In this document: in pieces, positions 7,193-15,451 of the stretch
How the letters are laid out: every line of letters starts with the position of its first letter
How positions within the stretch are numbered: the stretch's first letter is position 1
Notes under the pieces: model-generated
Databases searched by the model: none
What the model saw: the letters and a program-made list of their open reading frames with translations, nothing else
Told to the model about the DNA's origin: nothing
DNA from: Actinomycetota bacterium
GTDB lineage: Bacteria > Actinomycetota > Actinomycetes > Actinomycetales > Microbacteriaceae
DNA: 43,530 nt
Direction: 5' to 3'
NCBI GenBank assembly: GCA_005777405.1
Contig: SXMH01000166.1
Span: 1-43,530 of the forward strand
Made by a program: the position numbers and the translations under genes

Positions 7193-10100
7193 GAGCGGTT
7201 CCTCGTTCGGGATCGGCTGAAGTGGTCGTCAGGGTGGTCTGACGCGGTCGAGTACGCGATCGCACGGTAAGGGTCGCCGCGATCAAGAGCAGGGCTCCGA
7301 GCACGAGCACGAGCCAGTCGGCGCCGAGGCCGCCGGTGTCGTCAGGCTCGAGTTGATCCACTCCCGCGGCAGCGAGGTTCAACAACTCTTCCTGGGTCAG
7401 GTCGGCGTGCGCCTCGTTGGCGGCAGGATCGACGTAGCCTTCGCTGTCGGGACCGAACACGTCGTACGTCGTGCCGCACTCCAGCTGTGCGACATCGGTG
7501 ATGATCGTTGACGAGCCGACCTCTGCCAGCGCGGTGTACTCGACGTCGGGCACGAGCACGACTCCTTCAACGAGCAAGGGGTTGCCGTCGAGCTTGTCGA
7601 ACCGCAAGCTGTGGCTCCCCGCAGAAACGTCGAGCACACCGAGGTCGTGGTACTCGTTGCGCGAGTTCACGGCGACGAGATCGGAGTCGAGTCGCTCATT
7701 GAGTTCGGCCACCGAGAGGTCGGCGACGCTCTCCGGCACGCGATCGCTGGTGTACACGGTGTCTCGAGTGAAGAAGTCGACAGCACCCGCCGTGGGCTGA
7801 AGCTCGACCGATCGCACCACGTCGAGCGTGGGCGAGGTGACCGTGAGCGCGTTGCCCGTGGCCGCCCCCCGTAGCAGCACGCGGTATCGACCGTCGGCGG
7901 GCACCGTCACCTGAATCGTCAACCGTGTTGCGCGCGGCACGGCGACGAACGAGCCATTGAGCGTGCCGAAGACGCCTGGCGTGATCATCTCGGTGCGGTT
8001 CCACTTGGTCGTCGAGAACATCAAGAAGGCGCGGAACATGGGCGAGAGGTAGTAGCTCGAGGCCACGATGTCGCTGTCGAAGGGAAACATCTTGGGCGAT
8101 GGCGTGAAGAACGACTCTCGATGCTGCAGAGTCCACAGGTCGAGAGCCGTCTCGGGTGAATCACCGGCGTAGACGAGGGCCGGCTCCTCTCCGGCGACAC
8201 CCTCGATGACCTCGGGCTCGGCAAACGGAAGGTACTCAAGGTCGTAGCAGCGCGTGAGTTCGAGCCGGTTCCAGACGAGGGCGAGGTAGTCGCTCCAGCT
8301 CGAGTCGACGAGCAAGGTGGGGCGATCATCCGGCGCGCGATCGACCAGTTCGTACAGCACGTAGCTGTCGTTCTCGAAGCGCTGCTTGACGAAGCCCATG
8401 GCCTCTTGGCGCTCCATCGCCGGTCCGATGAAGGTCTCGACGTCGGGCAGGTACTCCGCGCCGACGCCGCGGTTGTCCCGCAGCTTCTTGTTGACGACCA
8501 TGTAGCGCAGGTCGATATCGCGCGCCACGTTGATCCACCAGTCCTGCTGGTAGTAGAGGCCTCGCAACAGCAGAAAGAACTCGAACTTGTTGTAGCTGTC
8601 GCCCGTGAGCCCGTAGTAGTAGCTCGGCAGGTCGAGGTAGTAGATGAAGAACTTGTCGATGAATTTGTGGTCGACGCCGTTGTCGTCAGTCACGAGCTTG
8701 GCGGTCTCGGTCGGCGGCAGCACCACAGTCTTGCCTTCGTCGAGTTCAAAGAGAGCGCTCTTGAGTTCGTCCAGATCGTCGACGGGATACGCCGCCAGGA
8801 AGGTACCGAAATCGCCCGAGAAGAGCACCTGCCGATAGTTCTCGTTCGAGAGCAGGGGCGCGAAAAACACGGTAGCCACGGCGACAACGGCTGCGGCGCG
8901 CAGCACGAGATCGTCGCGGCGACGGCGACCAGCGTCGTGCGTGCGCACGACCGCCGTGTTCGCTGCGATCGACGCCTCGATGACGGCAGAAGCGTCGCGC
9001 CGGCGCATCCACCGGTTCAGCAGCGCGTCGATCGTCCAGGCGATCGTCAGCGACATGACGAGCGGGGCGAACACGAAGAGCAGCAGTTGAAAGCGATGCG
9101 GAAACCGCAGTACCTGCACGATCGACGACGAGACGTCGAGCGCCAGGGATCCGAGCGGCCCCTCTTGAGCGGCGAGCGTGCGCGTGACTGCCGCGAGGGT
9201 GCGGTGAAAGCTCGGAAACCACTGCGGCTCGGCGTAGCCGATGGTCGCCCAGACCGCGAACACCGAGACCACCGCGAGAACGCCGAAAAGCTGGCGGTGC
9301 GCGCGCGTCACGAGCAGCGAGCGACGGATGCGCGGCACGACGAACGGCGCAATGAAAAGCAGCGAGTACGCGAGGTTGCTGACGCGCGGCACCTTCGCGA
9401 GGTAATCGCCGTAGAGGATCTTGTCCATGATGCCCGCGAGATCCCAACTGAGAACGTGGAGCCACGAGACGGAGGCATCACGGATGAAGTAGTAGTCGCC
9501 CGGTACGGTCTCTGACAGGTTCTCGACCCCGCGCAACGCCACGAAGTTCACGAACAGCACATACGGAATCAGCGTCACGACAACGAAGATCGCGACGGCG
9601 ACAACACCGCGACCGAGAGTCGTCTGGCCTGCGCGCTGCAGTCGGATGCGTAGGCGTCGCCAAGGTCGATGCGGTCTCGACGGGTGTCTCATCCACCCCA
9701 TGAACGAACGCACGCGATTCGGCATCCCCGACACCCACAGCACGATGCGGCTCGGGCCACCCGAGCGAATCCAGGCCGCAAGTTCACCGAGCAGCAGCGT
9801 CACGCCCGCGACAGCGATGAAGACTCCGAACAGCACCAAGTAGTGCACCGCGGGGTTGAGCAGGGTGACAACTGAGGCGATCACGGCGCGGCGTACCCAG
9901 CCGCGTCTCGAGAAAAGCAGGGCGTGCAGCATGAGCAGCACTGAGATGGTGACCATCGCCAGGCCGAGCGCGAGGGTGTAGAAGTGCGTGATCTTGGCGT
10001 ACAACGTGATCGCATAGATCAGGCCCACAGGCAAGGCTGCGCCGAGGGCCACCGTCACCGGCGAGAGCATGCGGAACACATCGGTGATGAACCACACGAC

Positions 10101-10469
10101 AGTGCGGTACGCGGCGATGACGATCGCCGGAATGACGAGGAGAATCGCGAAGGGAAGCACTTGGTAGTGCCGCAACCACGTCGTGAGAAACGAATACCGC
10201 ACTCGAAACTCATAGCCGTGGGTGAGCTGATTGAACTCGCCTGCTGCTTGCTCGAGCAATTGGCTGTTGACGTTGAAGAACGGCACGAGCTCGTCCCCGA
10301 CGATCACTGAATCGCCGCGGAGCACAGCCGGAATCGCGACGAGCACCTCACGAAAAATCACCAACGCGACCAGCACGTAGACCGCGGATACGACGTGGAC
10401 GATGAGGCGCGCGGTACGCACCTCACGGGCCCGCGCCACCGAAGGTCGCGCGAGGTCTAGGGGGGTCAT
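7185..10469 (-). CDS. Large polytopic membrane protein with extracytoplasmic domain, possible GT-C-type transferase or polymerase
   Basis: This 1094-aa protein is unrecognised at family level. The N-terminal half has about ten or more hydrophobic helices (for example LIVHVVSAVYVLVALVIF and YQVLPFAILLVIPAIVIAAY). A long hydrophilic, beta-rich stretch (about 560-1050) follows, then one late helix near GADWLVLVLGALLLIAATL and a basic tail. That outline fits GT-C membrane glycosyltransferases with an outward-facing carbohydrate-binding domain, or a polymerase. An early GDELVPFFNVN segment just after the first helix could be the acidic loop expected in GT-C enzymes, but this is inference. The ATG at 10469 overlaps the RsbW-like stop as ATGA, so the 13 extra residues in the track are unlikely. 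Its place between regulators and pyruvyl transferase supports a role in polymer assembly. Confidence 0.75.
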   Translation of the reverse strand: MTPLDLARPSVARAREVRTARLIVHVVSAVYVLVALVIFREVLVAIPAVLRGDSVIVGDELVPFFNVNSQLLEQAAGEFNQLTHGYEFRVRYSFLTTWLRHYQVLPFAILLVIPAIVIAAYRTVVWFITDVFRMLSPVTVALGAALPVGLIYAITLYAKITHFYTLALGLAMVTISVLLMLHALLFSRRGWVRRAVIASVVTLLNPAVHYLVLFGVFIAVAGVTLLLGELAAWIRSGGPSRIVLWVSGMPNRVRSFMGWMRHPSRPHRPWRRLRIRLQRAGQTTLGRGVVAVAIFVVVTLIPYVLFVNFVALRGVENLSETVPGDYYFIRDASVSWLHVLSWDLAGIMDKILYGDYLAKVPRVSNLAYSLLFIAPFVVPRIRRSLLVTRAHRQLFGVLAVVSVFAVWATIGYAEPQWFPSFHRTLAAVTRTLAAQEGPLGSLALDVSSSIVQVLRFPHRFQLLLFVFAPLVMSLTIAWTIDALLNRWMRRRDASAVIEASIAANTAVVRTHDAGRRRRDDLVLRAAAVVAVATVFFAPLLSNENYRQVLFSGDFGTFLAAYPVDDLDELKSALFELDEGKTVVLPPTETAKLVTDDNGVDHKFIDKFFIYYLDLPSYYYGLTGDSYNKFEFFLLLRGLYYQQDWWINVARDIDLRYMVVNKKLRDNRGVGAEYLPDVETFIGPAMERQEAMGFVKQRFENDSYVLYELVDRAPDDRPTLLVDSSWSDYLALVWNRLELTRCYDLEYLPFAEPEVIEGVAGEEPALVYAGDSPETALDLWTLQHRESFFTPSPKMFPFDSDIVASSYYLSPMFRAFLMFSTTKWNRTEMITPGVFGTLNGSFVAVPRATRLTIQVTVPADGRYRVLLRGAATGNALTVTSPTLDVVRSVELQPTAGAVDFFTRDTVYTSDRVPESVADLSVAELNERLDSDLVAVNSRNEYHDLGVLDVSAGSHSLRFDKLDGNPLLVEGVVLVPDVEYTALAEVGSSTIITDVAQLECGTTYDVFGPDSEGYVDPAANEAHADLTQEELLNLAAAGVDQLEPDDTGGLGADWLVLVLGALLLIAATLTVRSRTRPRQTTLTTTSADPERGTAHD

Positions 10470-10885
10470 CGCGGAGTCACATCCGCGGCGTGCACGGCGA
10501 GCACCCACTCATTGCGCCCTGACGAGCGTCGATACTCGACCTCGCTGAACACGTGATCGATGATGCCGAGCCCGTAACCGCCGCGCTCAGACAGGGTGGG
10601 GAGTGCGCGTCTCGGCACCTCGGTGAGCACAGAGCCCCAGTCGGTGACCATCACCGTCAGGCCGCCGACCGACACGGTCATGCCCACGCTGATCGGACCC
10701 GATGCACCGCTGTAGGCGTGCTGGCGAATGTTGACGAGAAGCTCATGCAAGCCCAGTCGGGTTCGCCGGGCGCCGTCGGCGTCGAGCCACGGCGCGGCGC
10801 CGGCGAGCAAGGCGCTCAGTCGAGCGTCGAGCACCGAGAAGTCGAGCCCACCGTCAACGAGGAAGTCGTGGGTTCTCGAGGTCAT
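10466..10885 (-). CDS. RsbW/SpoIIAB-like serine kinase, anti-sigma-type ATPase
   Basis: This 139-aa protein has the compact GHKL ATPase fold: an N box in LHELLVNIRQHAY (about 45-57), a G1-like VTDWGS (about 80) and a G2 lid GGYGLGII (about 105). Such proteins phosphorylate a STAS antagonist and bind either it or a target, classically a sigma factor. It is coupled by overlap to the PP2C gene before it and the membrane protein gene after it. No sigma factor gene is in the cluster, so its partner could be encoded elsewhere or could be a non-sigma protein. Confidence 0.9.
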   Translation of the reverse strand: MTSRTHDFLVDGGLDFSVLDARLSALLAGAAPWLDADGARRTRLGLHELLVNIRQHAYSGASGPISVGMTVSVGGLTVMVTDWGSVLTEVPRRALPTLSERGGYGLGIIDHVFSEVEYRRSSGRNEWVLAVHAADVTPR

Positions 10886-11685
10886 TCTTCTGACCTCACG
10901 ATCACGATCGCGCGATCGTCGACAGCATCGACGACGCCCGCGTGAGCCTCGACGCCCGCGAGCACCTGCTCGATCGCCTCGTCGGGGCTGCAGAACCGTG
11001 AGGCGTCAGCAAGACGCCCCAGTCGGGCCAGCCCGAACTCCTCCCCCGCCAGATTGGGCTGCTCGGTGATGCCATCACTCACGATCACGAGTGACGCAGA
11101 GCGCTCGAAGCTCTCAGTGAGTTCGCTGCGGCACGCCATCGCGGCCCCCAGCGGAGGGCAGGTCGGACCGAGCCGGCTCACGGCCGATGTCGTCGCGAGC
11201 ATCACGGGATGGTGGCCTGCCGACGCCAGTCGCACGGTTCGAGCCTCGGGCTCGACGACCGCAATCGCCATGGTCACGAGGGCCCCGGTGCGGTCGAGCA
11301 TGGCGCAGACCGAGTTGTCGACTGCGGCGAGCAGCGCACCCGGGCGAGCCCCCAGCAGCGCCACGTGATGCTGAACGCTCGACAGCACGACGGCCGCGAC
11401 GAGAGACGCTGCGACGCCCTTGCCCGACACGTCGCCCACGACGGCCAGCAGGCGCCCGTCGCACGCGATGAGGTCGACAAAATCACCACCAGCACCGAAC
11501 AGGCCGTTCGACCGAGAGGCCGCGCTCACGGGCCCCACCTCGAGGCGATCAGTCGTCGAGAGGGCTCGCTGAACCGAGGCAGCATGCTGCACGTCGTACG
11601 TCGGGCGACGCACGGCTCCACGAGACAGCATCCACTCGGTCGGCGCTCGGCGCGTTGCGACCGGCCTCTCAACGATGACAGTCAC
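10882..11685 (-). CDS. SpoIIE/RsbU-type PP2C serine phosphatase
   Basis: This 267-aa protein carries PP2C motifs: GGDFVDLIACDG and VVGDVSGKGVAASL hold metal-binding Asp residues, and IVSDGITEQ the later one. The N-terminal 50 residues are short and no PAS, GAF or membrane domain is visible, so any signal input must come through a partner. Its expected job is to dephosphorylate the STAS protein encoded 3 bp upstream, against the RsbW-like kinase encoded just downstream. The three genes form a complete partner-switching module at the head of the polysaccharide operon. Confidence 0.92.
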   Translation of the reverse strand: MTVIVERPVATRRAPTEWMLSRGAVRRPTYDVQHAASVQRALSTTDRLEVGPVSAASRSNGLFGAGGDFVDLIACDGRLLAVVGDVSGKGVAASLVAAVVLSSVQHHVALLGARPGALLAAVDNSVCAMLDRTGALVTMAIAVVEPEARTVRLASAGHHPVMLATTSAVSRLGPTCPPLGAAMACRSELTESFERSASLVIVSDGITEQPNLAGEEFGLARLGRLADASRFCSPDEAIEQVLAGVEAHAGVVDAVDDRAIVIVRSEE

Positions 11686-11688
11686 GGC

Positions 11689-12033
11689 TCAGGCCACCGA
11701 GAGCACTCGAGCGCGCGCGGCCGGGATCGATGGCGCGGTCGGAAAGACGGCATCGAGGCGCGTGAGCTCAAGAATGATGCGTGCTGCGTCGCTCACGTCG
11801 ACGAGCGTCATCGACCCGCGGTGGGTCATCGTGGCCTTGAGTGTTCGCACGAGGCCGGCGAGCGCGCTCGAATCCATGAACTCGACCGCGGCAAGGTCGA
11901 TGATCACGTGCGCGTGTCCGTCATCGATCAGCGCCACGACCTCGCGGTCGAAACGATCGATGCCGTGGGCGTCGAACCGACCGATGATGGCAGCGGTCAC
12001 GACGCCGGGGTCGGTGGTGACGTGCACCTGCAT
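11689..12033 (-). CDS. STAS-domain anti-sigma factor antagonist (RsbV/SpoIIAA-like)
   Basis: This is a single STAS domain of 114 aa. The motif IDLAAVEFMDSSALAGLVR holds the Asp-Ser at which these proteins are phosphorylated (about residue 57). In the unphosphorylated state it would sequester the RsbW-like kinase. The ATG has GAGGAG upstream. It is the first gene of the polysaccharide operon, with a promoter at 12128-12155 and an 80-90-nt leader that contains a hairpin. Confidence 0.92.
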   Translation of the reverse strand: MQVHVTTDPGVVTAAIIGRFDAHGIDRFDREVVALIDDGHAHVIIDLAAVEFMDSSALAGLVRTLKATMTHRGSMTLVDVSDAARIILELTRLDAVFPTAPSIPAARARVLSVA

Positions 12034-12076
12034 GGTGACTCCTCGGGAAAGCGGCGCGCCGCGCCGCGGTGTCGGT

Positions 12077-12094
12077 GCGGCACGTCAGTGCCGC
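12077..12094 (-). other. Hairpin in the leader of the STAS-first operon
   Basis: GCGGCAC-GTCA-GTGCCGC forms a 7-bp stem with a 4-nt loop, midway between the promoter and the STAS start. A second self-complementary GC run (around 12053-12068) lies closer to the ribosome site. This may affect mRNA stability or translation. I see no T-run, so it is not an obvious terminator. Confidence 0.45.
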
Positions 12095-12127
12095 GGTAGA
12101 AGCGGTCGGGTGGCCGCGATGAGAAAC

Positions 12128-12155
12128 GTTATAGCACTTTATAGTGCCATGTCAA
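12128..12155 (-). promoter_or_regulatory. Main promoter of the polysaccharide operon with a perfect palindromic operator in its spacer
   Basis: On the minus strand TTGACA (12150-12155) and TATAAC (12128-12133) are separated by 16 bp, a near-consensus housekeeping promoter. The spacer contains GCACT-TTAT-AGTGC (12134-12147), a perfect inverted repeat directly against the -10, where a bound dimer would block RNA polymerase. The site also falls where the -35 region of the divergent GNAT gene should lie, so it could affect both directions. Related sites occur at 4741-4768 and 2722-2743. Confidence 0.8.
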
Positions 12156-12171
12156 GCAGCCGCTGGCGCGC

Positions 12172-12177
12172 TAGCCT
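12172..12177 (+). promoter_or_regulatory. GNAT gene -10 element, leaderless type
   Basis: TAGCCT lies exactly 6 nt before the ATG at 12184. No Shine-Dalgarno sequence is present. Confidence 0.6.
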
Positions 12178-12183
12178 GCAGCC

Positions 12184-12801
12184 ATGGCAGACCCCACGCC
12201 GCCGACACGCACACCGAACACCGTGCGCATCGTGCCCGCGAACCGAGCACCGTGGGCTGACCTGCAGTCGATCCTCACCGGCCAGGCCGCGCGCTGTCAG
12301 TGCACGCGCCAAAGACTCGGTGATCGCGAGTGGTGGCACCTGCCGGTCGAGCAACGCCGTTCGATCTTGCGCGACGAGGTCGGCTGCGATCGACCCGACG
12401 ACGGCCGCACCATGGGCATCGTCGCGTACCTCGACGACGAGCCGGCCGGCTGGGCGGCGGTGGATGCTCGCGCGAGCTTCGAGCGCATCAAGGGCTCTCC
12501 CGTCCCCTGGGCGGGAAGGTCAGAGCGCAAGGACGACGAGAGTGTCTGGGCGATCGCGTGCCTGGTCGTGCGCAAGGGCTACCGCGGCCGTGGGCTGACC
12601 TACGCCCTCGTCGAGGGAGCCGTCGAGCACGCTCGCGCGAGCGGGGCTGCCGCTATCGAGGGCTACCCGATGCTCACGCACGGCCGCGACGTCGTGTGGG
12701 ACGAGCTCAACGTGGGCCCGGTCGGGCCATTTCACGCCGCAGGCTTCACCGAGGTCTCACACCCGACCGTGCGTCGGGTGGTCATGCGCCTCGAACTGTG
12801 A
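12184..12801 (+). CDS. GNAT-family N-acetyltransferase
   Basis: This 205-aa protein has the GNAT acetyl-CoA signature in SVWAIACLVVRKGYRGRGLTYALVEGAV (about 120-148), where the R-G-x-G-L loop binds the pyrophosphate. It acetylates an unknown amine, small molecule or protein. A short Cys-containing N-terminal stretch (RCQCTRQ) is typical of one uncharacterised actinobacterial group. The start is fixed by a leaderless promoter. It is transcribed away from the polysaccharide operon and ends 6 bp from the convergent CNNM-type gene. Confidence 0.85.
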   Translation: MADPTPPTRTPNTVRIVPANRAPWADLQSILTGQAARCQCTRQRLGDREWWHLPVEQRRSILRDEVGCDRPDDGRTMGIVAYLDDEPAGWAAVDARASFERIKGSPVPWAGRSERKDDESVWAIACLVVRKGYRGRGLTYALVEGAVEHARASGAAAIEGYPMLTHGRDVVWDELNVGPVGPFHAAGFTEVSHPTVRRVVMRLEL

Positions 12802-12807
12802 GCTGAC

Positions 12808-13845
12808 TCAGCCGTCGCTGCCCATCACTGTTGCCCTCGCGCTCACCGGCAGCACGCGTCGCAGCATGTCTTCGAGCGTCACGACGCCAAGCACCCGCTC
12901 GCCATCGAGCACGACGGCGAGCTGCTCGCTCGCGGCGCGCAGTCGGGCAAGCACTTCGAACACGGGGGTACCCGCGACGATAGTGAAGGCTGCGCGACTG
13001 AGCTCGCTCGTCGGTCGGTCGCTGGGCTCGAGCAGCGCGTCGCGCGCGTGCACGACGTGCGGAGTCTGCCGCGGGTCGCTGACAACGATGAGGCGCAAAT
13101 GGCCAGACTCGCGAGCCACGCGCAGCACGTCGCTGGCCGTCGAGTCGGCGGCCACGCTCGTGGGGGTCACCCCGGGAGCGAGCAACTGCTCGATGGGCGT
13201 GCGACCCAGGTCGAGAATGGCGCCGACCTGGCGTTCAAGCGCCGGATCGAGCGTGCCGCGTTCGGCCGAGTGCTCGACGAGTTGGCGAATCGACTCGACG
13301 TCGAGCCCGCCGGCAGCGGCGCGATCGGCAGGAGTCACGCCGCTCGCGGCAACGAGTCGGTTGGCGATGCCGTTGATCCAGCGCAGCAGCGGACGCAGCG
13401 GCCACAAGTAGGCCTGCGCGATCGGACCGATGAGCATCGCCGAGCGCTCGGGGTGCGCGATCGCCCACGACTTGGGCGCCATTTCACCGATGACAAGGTG
13501 CAGGAAGGTCACGAAGAGCAGCGAGATCGCAAACGACGCTCCCCCAGCGAGCCACTCGGCCACACCCCACCCGGTCAACACAGGGCCGAGCCAGGCGTCG
13601 ATGGCGGGCTTGGTGATCGCGCCGAGTGCAAAGGTGCAGGCCGTGATGCCCAGCTGGGCGCCGGCGAGCATGAGGGTCAGCTCGTTCATGCTGCGCAGCG
13701 CGGCTCGCGCGGACGAGCTTGTCTCGGCGAGCTCTTCGATGCGGTGGCGGCGAGCCGCGAGCAAGGCGAACTCCATGACCACGCACACGGCGCTCAGCAC
13801 GATGAGCGCCACGGTCACGATCGTCACAAGAATCGGGTCACTCAT
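12808..13845 (-). CDS. CNNM/CorC-type membrane protein: DUF21 domain plus CBS pair, short form
   Basis: This 345-aa protein has the DUF21 (CNNM) transmembrane domain (about 1-180, with the family's ELTLMLAGAQLGITACTF) followed by a CBS pair (about 200-335, ending VLGVVTLEDMLRRVLPV). It lacks the C-terminal CorC/HlyC domain that its upstream neighbour keeps. Family members act in Mg2+ or other divalent cation efflux, with CBS domains sensing nucleotides. Its start overlaps the 455-aa paralogue by 4 bp, so the two are probably made together and may form a heteromer. Confidence 0.88.
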   Translation of the reverse strand: MSDPILVTIVTVALIVLSAVCVVMEFALLAARRHRIEELAETSSSARAALRSMNELTLMLAGAQLGITACTFALGAITKPAIDAWLGPVLTGWGVAEWLAGGASFAISLLFVTFLHLVIGEMAPKSWAIAHPERSAMLIGPIAQAYLWPLRPLLRWINGIANRLVAASGVTPADRAAAGGLDVESIRQLVEHSAERGTLDPALERQVGAILDLGRTPIEQLLAPGVTPTSVAADSTASDVLRVARESGHLRLIVVSDPRQTPHVVHARDALLEPSDRPTSELSRAAFTIVAGTPVFEVLARLRAASEQLAVVLDGERVLGVVTLEDMLRRVLPVSARATVMGSDG

Positions 13846-15209
13846 CGGTCGACCTCCGTCTCGCGCTCGACGAGTTCGACGCGCACCTCACTGGGCACGT
13901 GACGTTCGATCTCGAGAATCGTGACGTGGATGCTGCGCTCGAGCCCCGGCCTCTCGATGAGATCCCCGGCATCGACCGGAAGCGCCACCTCGAGGGTGTC
14001 GCCGCGCGCCGGCAGCGCGCCGCGCTGCTCGATGAGCAGCCCAGCGACGGTCTCCGACTCGGTCTCGGGCAGTGCGTGCCCCAGGGCACGCTCGAGCTCG
14101 TCGAGATGCACGTCGCCTCCCAAGAGCCAGACGCCGTCGCCATCCGGCCACACCATCGGTGCTTCGTCATCGTCGTGCTCGTCGGTGATCTCGCCGACGA
14201 CCTCTTCGGCAAGGTCTTCGAGCGTGACGACGCCCGTGAAGCCGCCGTACTCGTCGATGACGCAGGCGAGCTGGTTGCGATTGCGCGTGAGTTCCGCAAG
14301 AGCATCCGGGAGTGACATGACGGCAGGAACAATCGCCGCGGGTCGCATGATCGACTCGACCGGCTGCGCGCCATCGAGCGCCGGGTCGAGCAAGTCGGTC
14401 ATGTGGACAACGCCGATGGGGGCATCCTCGTCATCGATCACCGGGTATCGCGTGTGCGCGGTCGCCATGAGGCGGCGAACGTCGTCGATGGTCGCGTCGG
14501 GACGCACGACGTCGACGTGCGCTCGCGGAATCATGGCGTGCTCGACGTCTTGCTGCGGAAAGTCGAGAATGCGGTCGAGCATGATCGACAACTCGTCGGG
14601 CAGGTCGCCGCTCTCACGCGAGACGGCAACAATGCGTTGCAGATCATCGGCCGTAGCGCTGACGTCGACGTCGTGCACGGGCTCGATGCGCAGCAGTCGC
14701 AGAAAGGCGTTGGAGGAGGCGTCGAAGACCGACACCAGCCATCCGAAGAGCACGAGGTAGATGCGAGTGGGGCGCGCGAGCGCTCGCGCGAGCGGTTCGG
14801 GAGCGGCGATGGCGAGGTTCTTCGGATACAACTCACCGAAGATCATCTGCACGATCGTGGCGGCGCCGAGGGCCAGCACCGTGCCGACCGTGACACTCAC
14901 CGCTGCGGGCACACCGACCCCGCCCAGCAGCACGCCGAGGCTCGCACCCACGAGCGGTTCGGCCACGTAGCCCACGAGCAGTCCCGTGACGGTGATGCCG
15001 AGCTGCGCGCCCGAGAGCATGAACGAGGTGCGGCGAGTGATGGTGAGGGCTCGACGCGAGGGGCGATCGCCCGCCTCAGCGCGCGCCGCGAGCCGCACCC
15101 GGTCGACCGACATGTAGGCGAACTCTTGCGCGACGAAGAAACCATTGGCGGCGATGATCACGAGAATCAGCACGATGCCGAGCACGAGGGTGAGCAGCAC
15201 CTCGATCAT
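13842..15209 (-). CDS. CNNM/CorC-type membrane protein: DUF21, CBS pair and CorC/HlyC domain
   Basis: This full-length 455-aa member of the HlyC/CorC (TlyC-like) family has DUF21 membrane helices (about 1-190), a CBS pair (about 205-345, with FTGVVTLEDLAEEVVGEITDE at the end) and a C-terminal CorC/HlyC domain (about 360-445). It is probably a divalent-cation exporter in the cytoplasmic membrane; the haemolysin name is historical. No clear SD or TANNNT element precedes the ATG, so the start is less certain than for its neighbours. It is coupled to the shorter paralogue downstream. Confidence 0.9.
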   Translation of the reverse strand: MIEVLLTLVLGIVLILVIIAANGFFVAQEFAYMSVDRVRLAARAEAGDRPSRRALTITRRTSFMLSGAQLGITVTGLLVGYVAEPLVGASLGVLLGGVGVPAAVSVTVGTVLALGAATIVQMIFGELYPKNLAIAAPEPLARALARPTRIYLVLFGWLVSVFDASSNAFLRLLRIEPVHDVDVSATADDLQRIVAVSRESGDLPDELSIMLDRILDFPQQDVEHAMIPRAHVDVVRPDATIDDVRRLMATAHTRYPVIDDEDAPIGVVHMTDLLDPALDGAQPVESIMRPAAIVPAVMSLPDALAELTRNRNQLACVIDEYGGFTGVVTLEDLAEEVVGEITDEHDDDEAPMVWPDGDGVWLLGGDVHLDELERALGHALPETESETVAGLLIEQRGALPARGDTLEVALPVDAGDLIERPGLERSIHVTILEIERHVPSEVRVELVERETEVDR

Positions 15210-15278
15210 CGGTCACCGCCCGAGCACTCTGCCGCCCGGACCCAAAGACGGGTCAGAGGCGGCCAGATCTGTCTATGC

Positions 15279-15301
15279 GCGGGGTCGTTCGCCGACCCCG
15301 C
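15279..15301 (-). terminator. Possible terminator hairpin after the SDR gene
   Basis: GCGGGGTCG and CGACCCCGC form a 9-bp perfect stem with a 5-nt loop, about 150 bp past the SDR stop. There is no T-run, so it may be a U-less terminator or just a structured spacer. Apart from this the 242-bp interval 15210-15451 shows no gene. Confidence 0.4.
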
Positions 15302-15451
15302 ACCTCCGTTCGGGCGTGAGCGATGATCACTGTGCATGGTTCGAAACCCTACGGGGCCGGCCTGCGCTGTCGGGCCGTCTTTGTTGGAGCACGCTGAGAA
15401 AACGCTGTGGAAACTTCAGCGAGAGTCCGCTGCACCCGCGACGCCGCTCCC

